In this document: one piece after another, positions 11,353-20,890 of the stretch
How the letters are laid out: the number at the start of each line of letters is the position of its first letter
Numbering within the stretch: the first letter of the stretch is position 1
Assembly (NCBI GenBank): GCA_037176705.1
Contig: CM073886.1
Span: 8,142,001 to 8,206,000, forward strand
Direction: 5' to 3'
Length of the DNA stretch: 64,000 bases
Source of the DNA: Molossus alvarezi
Lineage: Eukaryota; Chordata; Mammalia; Chiroptera; Molossidae
Translations under genes and position numbers: made by a program
The notes under the pieces: model-generated
What the model was told of the DNA's origin: nothing
The model's database searches: none
What the model saw: only the letters and a program-made list of their open reading frames with translations

Positions 11353-11591
11353 TCCTCACCCGAGGATGTTTGCCTGTTGATTTTCAGATACAGTGGAAAG
11401 GAGGGGGGAGGAGGGAGAGTGAGAGAGGAACATCGATGTGAGAGACACATGGATCGGCTGCCTCCCGACCGACCCTGACAGGGGCCTGGGATCAAACCCG
11501 CAACCCAGGGACGTCGCCGTGACCTGGAATCGAACCCACGACACGTTGGTGTGCGACCGACGCTCTAACCGCCAAGCACGCTGGCCAGGGC
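11353..11591 (-). mobile_element. Ves SINE (tatcctc-tail class), reverse orientation
   Basis: The low-coordinate end begins 'cctcacccgaggatgtttgc', the reverse of the 'tatcctcgggtgagg' tail class. The high-coordinate end 'ctggccagggc' is the Ves head. The middle carries the B-box-like antisense 'ggaatcgaacccacgac'. It is GC-rich and carries several substitutions. Confidence 0.88.
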
Positions 11592-11789
11592 TTCGTTTCT
11601 GTCTCGCCAAAGAGGAACAGTAGAGTGCACAACTCCGGCCGCCTGGGCCTTCGTGTTCCTTTACTGCTTCGTCTTCGCTCCCACTCAAGTGACCTGGCAG
11701 CGAGTTCCACAGCAGGGTCGCCGTCCTGAGTGAGTGCAGACCCTTGGTGCGCCTGTTCGAGCAGCGGGGGAGGAGTGCATGGTGAGGGG

Positions 11790-12663
11790 CCCCCCGGCCC
11801 CCGCTGGCCCCAGGCACTGGCTCTAAGACTCCCCCTCATCCCCCCGCTGGTCCCAGGCACTGGCTCTGAGGACCCCCTTACCCCCCCGCTGGCCCCAGGC
11901 ACTGGCTCTGAGGACCCCCTTACCCCCCCGCTGGCCCCAGGCACTGGCTCTGAGGCCCCCTCACCCCCCCCCCGCTGGCCCAGGCATTGGCTCTGAGGAC
12001 CCCCTTACCCCCCCGCTGGCCCCAGGCACTGGCTCTGAGGCCCCCCTCACCCCCCACTGGCCCCAGGCACCGGCTCTGAGGCCCCCCTCACCCCCCCGCT
12101 GGCCCAGGCTTTGGCTCTGAGGTCCCCCTCACCCCCCCCCGGCCCCAGGCACCGGCTCTGAGGCCCCCCTCACGCCCCCCAGCCCCAAGCACCATCTCTG
12201 AGGCCCCCCTCACCCCCCTCTGGCCCCAGGCACCAGCTCTGAGGCCCCCCTCATCCCCCCGCTGGCCCCAGGCACCGGCTCTGAGGCCCCCCTCATCCCC
12301 CCGCTGGCCCCAGGCACCGGCTCTGAGGACCCCCTCATCCCCCCGCTGGCCCCAAGCACTGGCTCTGAGGCCCCCCTCACCCCCCCGCTGGCCCCAGGCA
12401 CTGGCTCCGAGGCCCCCCTCATCCCCCCGCTGGCCCCAGGCACCGGCTCTGAGGACCCCCTCACCCCCCCGCTGGCCCCAGGCACTGGCTCTGAGGCCCC
12501 CCTCACCCCCCCACTGGCCCCAGGCACTGGCTCTGAGGCCCCCCTCACCCCCCCGCTGGCCCCAGGCACTGGCTCTGAGGCCCCCCTCACCCCCCCACTG
12601 GCCCCAGGCACCGGCTCTGAGGCCCCCCTGCCCCCCGCTGGCCCCAGGCACCGGCTCTGAGGC
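11790..12663. repeat. 42-bp C-rich minisatellite, about 20 copies
   Basis: The unit contains 'ggccccaggcactggctctg' followed by 'aggcccccctcaccccccc'. Copies differ mainly by cact/cacc, accc/gccc and tta/tca/tcat variants and by C-run length. The 42-bp period (14 codons) keeps minus-strand frames open and produces artefactual repeats such as PGASGGVRGASE. The minus strand has G7-like runs in every unit, giving strong G-quadruplex potential. Probably polymorphic in length. Confidence 0.93.
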
Positions 12664-13440
12664 GTGGCTGAGAAGCTGTAGCAGGCAGGTTGGCCTTACT
12701 TTCTGCATCAGGGACCCTTCCCTTCTTTGATTAATGACAGTTGCCCCAGGGCCCCAAAGATTTTGATCAATATTTCTTGTGCCCAGGGCTGCAGGAACTT
12801 GGCATTCATTGGTGTATCTTTTTTTCATAAGTATGTTAGTAGGAAGTTAGTGGAGAGTGAATCATCATTTCCCAGCTGGTGTCTTGCCCTGGAAGTCCCT
12901 TATCTTAAAACAACCTCACTGGGTGCTGTCGTTACCCCTGCTTTCCGGGTGAGAAAATGCCAGCTCAGAGTGCCCCACGGGTCACTGAGGGACACCCTGA
13001 TCGCAATGGCAGCCGCAGAACCAAGCCGGACCTGGTCTCCAAAGCCCTCTCTTCAGCTATGACCTCCCCACTCCCCAGTCTTTTTATTTTGTTTTACTCA
13101 GTTTGATCTCACTGATGCGCATTTACCGAGCTCCTGTTGTGGAAGACGGGCGTGCTCAGTGCTCAGCAAGCGTGTGACGGACGGGAAAGGCACAGTGGTG
13201 GCCCCCTGACAGATGGCGGCATTGTGAGCGGCGGAGGGTTTTGGCAAAAGCAGAAACCGCATTTGTGTGGATGATTGGAAAATCTCTCTTGAAGAAGGAA
13301 GCTTGAAGGGGTGCTGGGGGGCGTGGCTTCTCTTTCAGCCAGAGGGGCACAGGCGCGCTGCAGGCTGGGCGTGGGGAGAAGATGGCAGTTTGGGACTTGC
13401 TGCTGCTATTTTGACCGTTACTCTGCCAGAGCTGCAGTGA
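12664..13440. other. Unique DNA with possible MIR remnant
   Basis: About 12,890-12,990 shows weak antisense MIR similarity ('cttaaaacaacctcactggg', 'gggtgagaaaatgccagctc'). Otherwise nothing recognised. Confidence 0.4.
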
Positions 13441-13790
13441 CAGGAGCCACACTGGGGGCTTAACCAGAATGAACGTATACTTTGCAGTCCTGGAGGCTGG
13501 AGTCTGAGGTCAGGCATCGGCAGGGCTGGTGCGGCCTCGGCTTGCAGATGGCCATGCTCTCCCTGTGCCCTCCGCGGCCATTCCTTTGTTCCTGTGTCTT
13601 AATCCCTCTTCTCATAAGGACGCCAAGCATATTGGATTGGAGCCTATCTTAATGACTTCAGTTTAACTTAATTACCTCTTTAATGACCCTGTCTGCAAAT
13701 AGAGTCACTTCCTGAGGTACTAGGTGTTAGGACTTCAATATATGAATTTGGGGGGACATAGTTCAGTCCGTAATAGTCTGGAACCAATGG
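13441..13790 (-). mobile_element. MaLR-type solo LTR fragment (MST/MLT1-like)
   Basis: Antisense LTR text in the expected order: 'gcagtcctggaggctggagt', 'ttgcagatggccatgctctc', 'tcttctcataaggacgccaa', 'acttaattacctctttaatg' and 'tttggggggacatagttcag'. These are landmarks of ERVL-MaLR LTRs. No internal retroviral coding sequence is present, so this is an old solo or truncated LTR. Confidence 0.8.
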
Positions 13791-14437
13791 TGGCCATGCA
13801 AAAAGGCTGCAGGTAAAACCAACCATCTAGCCTAACACTCAGGATGCCCCTGGGGGAGTCGGGGCTTCGTGCTGCCTGTAGATCAGTCTCCCTGACATGT
13901 GCACACACGCAGACACGTGGGATTGTGCGTCACAGGTTTTTAAGTGGCACTAGGGTGCAACATTAAAGCACACTGAACCCCGCAGCAAGAGAGGCATTCC
14001 CATGTCATTTTTCTTCCCTTTTTTAGGAGAATGTCTCAGCCGGCGCTGAGATGCCAGTCACGCCTCCCTGACATCCGCTAATAGCGTTGGAGGATGATGG
14101 CATCTAGCGAGAATTTGGTTGAGAAGACTTTGTTGTTCTCATCTTATTTAATTTTTATGCTTGTCTTTCATTTGTGAAGGTGATTTTGGGCTCCCACTTG
14201 CAATAATAATAGAAAGCGTTCCTTAATACTTAAAGGCAGCCACATTTTTAAGCGGGTTAATTTAAAGACAATACTGGAACAATAATGGAATCGCTCTTGT
14301 AAGCCGTGGTGAAATGATGAAGGTGGATTGCAAACACCAGGAGCCAGGGAAATAAGGCTGTGGGCCCAGGCAAGGCAGAGGGGAGAAACGAGACACCTAC
14401 TAGGAACACATCTAGACAGTGATGTAACTGTGAACGT
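13791..14437. other. Unique AT-richer DNA; conserved-element candidate
   Basis: From about 14,020 to 14,340 the sequence is repeat-free with several TTAAT/ATTTA motifs and low CpG. It differs from its GC-rich neighbours and could be a conserved non-coding element. No exon is supported. Confidence 0.35.
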
Positions 14438-14790
14438 GCGTGTCTCTGTGTAACTGTGTGTGTCTTTGTGTCTGTGTGTGTGTTTCTGTGTGTGTGCCAT
14501 TGTGTCTCTGTCTCTGTGTGTGTTTCTGCGTGTGTGTGTGTCTGTGTGTCTGTGTTTGACTCTGTGTGTCTGTGTCTCTGTGTGTGTGTTTCTGTGTCTG
14601 TGTGACTCTGTGTGTGTCTGTGTCTCTGTGTGTTTCTGTGTCTGTGTGTGACTCTGTGTGTGTGTTTCTGTGTCTGTGTGTGACTCTGTGTGTCTGTGTC
14701 TCTGTGTGTGTGTTTCTGTGTCTGTGTGTGACTCTGTGTGTGTCTGGGTCTGTGTGTGTGTGTGTCTGTGTGTGTGTGTGCACGCACACA
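14438..14790. repeat. TG/TCTG low-complexity tract with loose 30-50 bp periodicity
   Basis: Composed of (TG)n interrupted by 'tctctg', 'tttctg' and 'gactctg'. The marker 'gactctg' begins at about 14,558, 14,604, 14,650, 14,680 and 14,730, giving gaps of 46, 46, 30 and 50 bp. Purine and pyrimidine alternate, so Z-DNA is possible. Open frames here read as Thr/His or Cys/Val repeats and are artefacts. Confidence 0.95.
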
Positions 14791-16334
14791 CTTAGAATCA
14801 TCTCATCCCCCAAGATGAATGAGGATGAGTGGTTTTGCCTTTGCTTTCTCTCTATAATGTATAAGCAGAAATGAATACATTCACACACTCTCCAGTACAT
14901 AAGGGATGGATTCAGCTTGTTTCTCTGGAAATACATGGTTATCCACAGAGAGTTATGGAGAGTACTGTCCACACCCCAGGCCCTGCCAAGGCGCTGTAAG
15001 CACAGCGGGTGGGGGGGGGGGGTGTCTGGCAGAGAGGCCATAGGCTTGCACCTGACTCCCAACAGCACCTCTTCCTGCCAGGGGCCCTTGGCCAGATGCT
15101 TGGACTCAGAGCTACACCGAGACAGCCCCTCGTGTCGATGACGGTGGTCCATGAGCTGAGCCTTGGGGACACTGTGCAGGCACGTGGTCAGCTATTTCTG
15201 GAAGCTTCCCATTCCGAGGTTCGGAAGTGCTATTCAGAGACTCCTCGCTTCTCAGCCCAGGAGCCTGCGGAAGACACAGCGACTCAGAAGACCTCACTGT
15301 GTAGCTTCGGCAATTTAGCTGGGAGTGTAAACACGGCAAGGGGCCGGGCAGAGGTCAGGCGCTCCCTTGGAGCCGGGACCGTGTTCATCTGGGGAGGTTT
15401 GGTAGATTAATTCAATGCACCTCGCATATTAATAACGAGCCAACACGGCGCAGAGCTCCAGGCAGAACAGTCGCAGGGAGACTCTCTTAAGTCAGACCCG
15501 GTTCATCAGAGCCCAGCAGTCTCTCTTCCAGGGGCGCTGGGGGTGGAGAGGAAACGTCAGGTTAACACGTTAATGACAGCTGCCTACTGTGCCTTTAATT
15601 CTGCGAGACTGGCAACTGCCAGGCTGTGTGCGGATGCCCCAGGCTGTCTGCACACCTGTCACACAGCCCTCTCCCCACAGGCTCCCTGACAAGGTGAGTG
15701 TCGTTCCAGGAAACCCACGTCAGGGGCAGTGAGGCCCGTCACAGCTTCTCGCAGATGTTGCCTTTGGTCTTCAGAAGGGCCCTGGCAGGTCAGTGTCCCT
15801 GTGTTATGTACCGGGGGGACACTGAGGCTTACACATGTGGAAACCAGGAGCTTAGGGTCAGCCGACTGGAGCAGGACAGTCACGGATAGAGCTCAGGCCT
15901 GTCTGACCAAACGGTTGCTTGCTCCAGGATCGTGCGCAGCCCCTGTGCCGGGCCCAGACCCCTGCCCCCTTCTCCTTTCCCTGCCTCCTCCTTGGTCTCT
16001 TCTGTTTGGACAAGTATAAACGAACCCATGTGCCTGCTAGTCTATGCACCGCAGGCACAGAAGTGAAAAAGATGTCACATCTCTGCCTCCATGCGTTGAC
16101 ATAAATAAGCATGAAAAATGTGTTTAGGGACAGCTGAAGAGGGCAGAGGGCAGTGACAGGATTTTGAAGTGAGGCTGTACCTGCAGAGGTGGCCGTGGAT
16201 CTGGGGCCCGAACCAGGCATGAGTTCCTGAGGCCTGCTTGTGAGGGCGGCGGGGGGAGGGGCACAGGTGCCCTGCGGTCAGCTTGGGCGGGGAGGACGAA
16301 TACCTGAGGGAGGACGGCAGCTGCACTGCGGGCA
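14791..16334. other. Unique non-coding DNA
   Basis: A poly-G run at about 15,010-15,022 is the only simple repeat. The area 15,400-15,600 has AT-rich, repeat-free text. No gene or RNA feature recognised. Confidence 0.4.
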
Positions 16335-16907
16335 GGCGCCCTGACCGCCCCCACCCCTGCGCGGACGGCGCCCTCACCGCCCCCACCCCTGCGCGGACCG
16401 GCGCCCTCACCGCCCCCACCCCTGCGCGGACCGGCGCCCTCACCGCCCCCACCCCTGCGCGGACCGGCGCCCTCACCGCCCCCACCCCTGCGCGGACCGG
16501 CGCCCTCACCGCCCCCACCCCTGCGCGGACCGGCGCCCTCACCGCCCCCACCCCTGCGCGGACCGGCGCCCTCACCGCCCCCACCCTGCGCGGACCGGCG
16601 CCCTCACCGCCCCCACCCTGCGCGGACCGGCGCCCTCACCGCCCCCACCCTGCGCGGACCGGCGCCCTCACCGCCCCCACCCCTGCGCGGACCGGCGCCC
16701 TCACCGCCCCCACCCTGCGCGGACCGGCGCCCTCACCGCCCCCACCCTGCGCGGACCGGCGCCCTCACCGCCCCCACCCTGCGCGGACCGGCGCCCTCAC
16801 CGCCCCCACCCCTGCGCGGACCGGCGCCCTCACCGCCCCCACCCCTGCGCGGACCGGCGCCCTCACCGCCCCCATCCCTGCGCGGACCGGCGCCCTCACC
16901 CCTGCGG
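16335..16907. repeat. 33-bp CpG-dense minisatellite, about 18 copies
   Basis: The unit is 33 bp: 'cgcggaccggcgccctcacc' followed by 'gcccccacccctg'. Some copies in the middle lack one C and are 32 bp, which shifts the reading frame inside the array. The minus strand has closely spaced G runs (G4, G5). Each unit has about four CpGs, so the array itself forms a CpG-island-like block. The open frames across it (for example TGALTAPTPAR repeats) are artefacts of the unit length. Confidence 0.94.
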
Positions 16908-16959
16908 CTGGACGCCCAGGACAAGGTGCGGCCAGTGCTGGTGAGGGCGCCGTCCTTGG

Positions 16960-17120
16960 CTCACGGACCGGCTGCCTTCGCACCGGAGACAAACGCCCTG
17001 CTGTCTCCTCCTGCTTCATGCAGCACGGATCCCATCATGACGCTCCATCCCCGTGACCTCATCTAAACCTTATTACCCCTCAGAGACGCCACCTCCAAAC
17101 AGCGTCCCGGGAGGGTCTGG
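16960..17120 (-). mobile_element. MaLR-type LTR fragment
   Basis: Antisense fragment with 'tgacctcatctaaaccttat' and 'tacccctcagagacgccacc', matching the distal part of MST/MLT1-like LTRs. It adjoins the 33-bp minisatellite, which may have grown within or next to the LTR. Confidence 0.55.
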
Positions 17121-17860
17121 GGCCTCACCCGTGCATGTGGGCGCGACCCCGACGTTGAGGCCACAGCAGCGCCGTGTGGGAGTGAGCCGTGTGTCTAAGA
17201 GGCAGCACGGAGGCCCACGTGGCTGGGCTGAGTGGGCTGTGGGGAGACAGGAGGAGGTGAACTCAGAGAGGAGGCAGCTGGGGGCACCTCATCTCCAGCC
17301 TCCTAGGTCAAGGCGAGAGACCCTGGCTATGTGGGCAAGGAGCTGTCAGACCACAGGACATGGCACTTGACCCCTGCTCTGCCCCTCCTCCCCTCTTCCT
17401 TGCACGAGCCCACCCAGCCCTCTGCTTTCTAGACATTGCAAGTTTTCTGTTTGTTTCACAATGTGGGTGTTTTTTTTAGGTCAGAAGACTGCATATTTTA
17501 TTTTAAAAACATAAGATCCAGAATTCTGGCTGATTCTGAAAAACTCAAACGATCCGGCATTGGTGGCGCTGTACCCTCCACGGTGCCTGTCCTTGGAGCA
17601 CGGAGCACGTGGCTGTAGCCTCCACAGGGGACAGGGTCCCCACCGCTCCGAGGCTCCTCAGACCCAAAGCCAGAATCTTCCCTGTGGCTCTGCTCTCTGA
17701 GCTGTTCTGCCCCCGTGTTGGAACTTTGTCTCTGAGTGCCGTTTCTGGTTTGAGATGGAGACTTCTGATTTGCTAAACATGTATTTTGTTTAGCTCCTTT
17801 GATTATTTTCATTGTTGTTAGCTGCCTTCAGGGGATTCTATGGCATTTGTTGGAAGAAAT
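17121..17860. other. Unique non-coding DNA
   Basis: No repeat or gene recognised. Confidence 0.4.
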
Positions 17861-17861
17861 G

Positions 17862-18230
17862 TAGCAGACCACAGCCCTGGATTCCTGCAAGTCCTGGGCC
17901 AGCAGTTTGCTGTGTGACCTTAGGCAATCCCTCTTCCCTCTCTGGGCTCTGTTTCCCCCTCTGTAAAGGACACTCTCTAGACACCACCCTTTCAGCTTCA
18001 CCATCTGCATGTATATTCTGGCAACATAAGACACTCCCATCGAAAACCCTCTTTCCCACATAAATCGTTGGCTGCATCGTCAGCTCTGTGATGGTTTATG
18101 ACAGCAGGTGAAAGTGTAAGGTCTGCCATGTACAAAGATTAAGTGAGCTAAGTCATTTTAAATGTTTATCACAGCACTTAAAACAACTAATTAATGTTAG
18201 TACTTGTTGCTATTATTACCCAGCATGAAC
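17862..18230 (+). repeat. MIR SINE, interrupted
   Basis: First part 17,862-17,975: 'ctggattcctgcaagtcctg', 'ctgtgtgaccttaggcaatc', 'tgtttccccctctgtaaagg'. A later piece at about 18,100-18,230 ('aagattaagtgagctaagtc', 'cagcacttaaaacaactaat') looks like the MIR 3' part. About 120 bp of other sequence lies between, so these may be one interrupted copy or two. Confidence 0.65.
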
Positions 18231-20439
18231 CTCCAAAGTCATAGAAATGTCACATAGAGAAAAATAAATGTGTCTGGTCCCAGAGGACTTATGCAGCAGG
18301 GTCTTAGGAAAGAAGCAGGTCTGTGTGAGGGGAGCATAGGTCCTTCTTGCTCAGAAAGACTGCAGTTAGCTTGAGGAAGTGTGGTTCTGCTCAACCTGGG
18401 ACAAGGAGGTCTTTGTTCTAGGTTTGGGACTACCATGCATGTCTGCACGGTCCGGATCCATCCTTTATCTCTCTGGACCTCAGTTAATTGCTTGGAGACT
18501 CAAAAATCAGAGTCTAGCAGGCCTATGTGATTTTTTTTTATCAATATAATCATCTGTCTCTCTCTTTATTTTCCTGTTTGTTGTTATTATTATTTACTGT
18601 GGCTGCCTAGGCACATGTAACTACGGTGAGGCGAGGTATGTGGCAGTAACAATCACAAAGAAGTTTCAGTGATTTAAAATGTTTGTTCCTCATTCAGAAA
18701 ACATGTCCACTGTGCGTCAGCAGGGGGACACTGCCCAGGACAGGGTGCAGGGTGGAGGCTGATGGAGGTCCCCTTGAAGCACAGACCCCTGCTGCCACAA
18801 AGGCAAGGGGAGGAGAGCGTGGCAGGAAATGCCTCTGGACCCTAACACGACACACATCACTTTGTCCCTCAATTCATTGGTCCGAACAAGCCAAACAGCC
18901 ATGCCTGAGTTTAAGTAGGTGGACACACTGATCCCACTACACGCCCCAGCGAGAGGAGGAAATAATGTGTGACGGACCCACCAGTGACCACAGAAAAGTG
19001 TTTGCGCTCTCGTTCGGCAGAGATGGCGACTCCCCGATTATCCCACAGCTGTCCTCTGAAGTCACGTGCATTTCCAGCCCCTGGGTTAGAGGTTCTCTGG
19101 GGACCTGACAGAGATCAGGTCTGATTTTGTTCCTACGAGGCTGAATTCAGAGTTGCTTATCCCTGCCACATCCCCCCATTATCCTTTCTGCAATTTGATG
19201 TGTTGATCTTCTTAGATCATCCAAAATTGGTCCTTAATATGAATCATTAATGAGAGGGGCAGGGCTCCCAGCCGGAAGGCAGCATGCTGAGGTCCAAGAG
19301 GAAGACACAGGACTTGCAGCTGGACTGGCCCAGCCCCAAGCCTCGGCCCTGCCTGCAGAGAGGCTGGGCTCTGGCTCTGAGATCAGCCCGCGGGGTGGGG
19401 CGGGGTGGGGCGGGGCTTGCCCCACACTGCTGGGCCTGCACAGCAGACACTCCCTCCGTGTGGAGGATGATTTAGGGAAGCCTAGGTACTCACTGTGTTT
19501 GGGTCCTGGTGACAGGTCGGGGAGCATGAGGATTTGGGGGGATGGGCTGTCAGGGAAGCCACAGTACTGCTTTGATCAGTGGCAGCAGCCCGGTTGTAGA
19601 CGTTACCCACCGACAGCGCTAAGGCTCTAACACAAGCTGGAGCTTGTGCGTTTGAGGGACAGTGTCCCATGTAAAAACCCCAAGCACCCTACTTTAAAAT
19701 CCTGGCAGCTAGTCGCTGTGCCTGCACTGAGTGTCTCCCGCTTGGCAGAACTGTTGTATGAGGAGCACACGAGGCTCTTCCTCTCTCTCCTCCTGTTCTC
19801 GGGATGAAGACTATCCCAACGCACTGCGGTTTGCAGCCGCTGATACGTGTTGACCAGAAAGAAGTGATGTGCTCAGCATCCGATTGAATCCATTCGTGTA
19901 GACAGAGAGGGTGTGCACTTTGGGCCAGGAGTTCTGTATGACCTGGCTTGGCTAGCTGTGGTGCAGGCTCACTGGACACTTGAAAAAGATGCCCTCAGGG
20001 TATAGACACAGGTTAGATTTACATCCTCGTGTATCCGGACCTGAGAGAGAGAGAATGCATCGCTCTTATTTTTCAGAAGGATGTAACTCTTGTCTATAAC
20101 TTCCACTCTCAGCTCCTCTCAGCTGACTCAGTTTACCTACCAGTACAGTGCCTCTCTCCCATGAATTTTAGTCAATGTCTATCAAGGGACCAGGAGAGCT
20201 GGGCAGTGGACTCGTCAGAACTGTGGCCAGTGTCCAGGGTGCAGGTCCTTGGCAGCTGCTGGTCAGGAGAGGGTTCCACCCTCTTCGGAGTGAAGCAGAG
20301 AGGTGAGAACAGGGGGGCGGACGGCTCAGCACCAGCTCACTGTTTTCCAGGCCAAGACCCCATCAGGGTGCAGAGGCTCCTAGAGCACCTGAGCTGAGGG
20401 GCGGGGCGTAGGGGGGCTCCCGTGAACACCGGGCGCGGG
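18231..20439. other. Unique non-coding DNA with a GC-box cluster
   Basis: Contains a tract at about 19,388-19,418 in which 'ggggtggggc' is repeated. It has Sp1-like GC boxes and four or more G4 runs, so a G-quadruplex is possible. No transcription start signal, exon or repeat element is clear. Confidence 0.4.
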
Positions 20440-20454
20440 CCTGCAGGGGGCGCT
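20440..20454 (+). promoter_or_regulatory. CTCF-like core motif
   Basis: 'cctgcagggggcgct' matches the CTCF core (CCASYAGRKGGCRSY) at 14 of 15 positions, differing only at the third base. It lies in GC-rich unique DNA. Motif matches alone do not show binding. Confidence 0.45.
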
Positions 20455-20727
20455 CCAAGCCCTGCCAGGGCGGGCTCTGGGTTTGGGGCCCCTTCCTCTA
20501 CTCCCACGTGGAGCTTCTGCCGCTGCCCCTCACCCAGCCTCCTAAGAAATCACAAAGGGCGCCAGTCTGTCTCCCCCACAATGAGCACAGCACACAGACC
20601 TGTATTTATTGCTTCTTCTCAGTTTTCATGGTAACACGGGTCAACTTGTACTTGGTATTCTTTGTTATGTAAATACCTAGAAAGGACAAGTTCAACATGT
20701 GTATCAATATTAGTACTACAAGATGTA

Positions 20728-20890
20728 TTCATATTAATGCTTAGCACTAGTTACACTTCACTGAGTGGTTCTCATCATACTGTCTTATTTAATTTTCACA
20801 ATGACCTTGTGAAGTTGGTATTATGCCCATTTGATAGGCGGGGAAACCAAGGCTCGCGGAGATTAAGTAGCATCCAGTGTCACACAGGCA
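20728..20890 (-). repeat. MIR SINE
   Basis: Antisense MIR: 'atactgtcttatttaatttt', 'gcccatttgataggcgggga', 'accaaggctcgcggagatta' and 'cagtgtcacacaggcagagc', in consensus order. Confidence 0.75.

Noticed and set aside
12088..12828. 246-codon open frame on the minus strand
   Set aside because: Translation of the 42-bp minisatellite; period of 14 residues equals the DNA repeat.
14438..14790. CRISPR-like spacing of a repeated word
   Set aside because: Mammalian DNA; the spacing is irregular and the 'spacers' are themselves TG simple repeat.
14168..15152. Histidine/threonine-rich open frames up to 246 codons
   Set aside because: Antisense translation of the TG/TCTG simple repeat.
16283..17056. 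257-codon proline/alanine-rich open frame on the plus strand
   Set aside because: Translation of the 33-bp minisatellite, with frame changes at the 32-bp units.
18700..18735. Second CTCF-like motif ('gtcagcagggggacac')
   Set aside because: Two or more core positions mismatch in the 3' half, so it was not listed as a site.
19388..19418. Promoter indicated by GC boxes
   Set aside because: A short tandem G-rich repeat alone; no CpG island, TATA or initiator, or downstream exon is seen.
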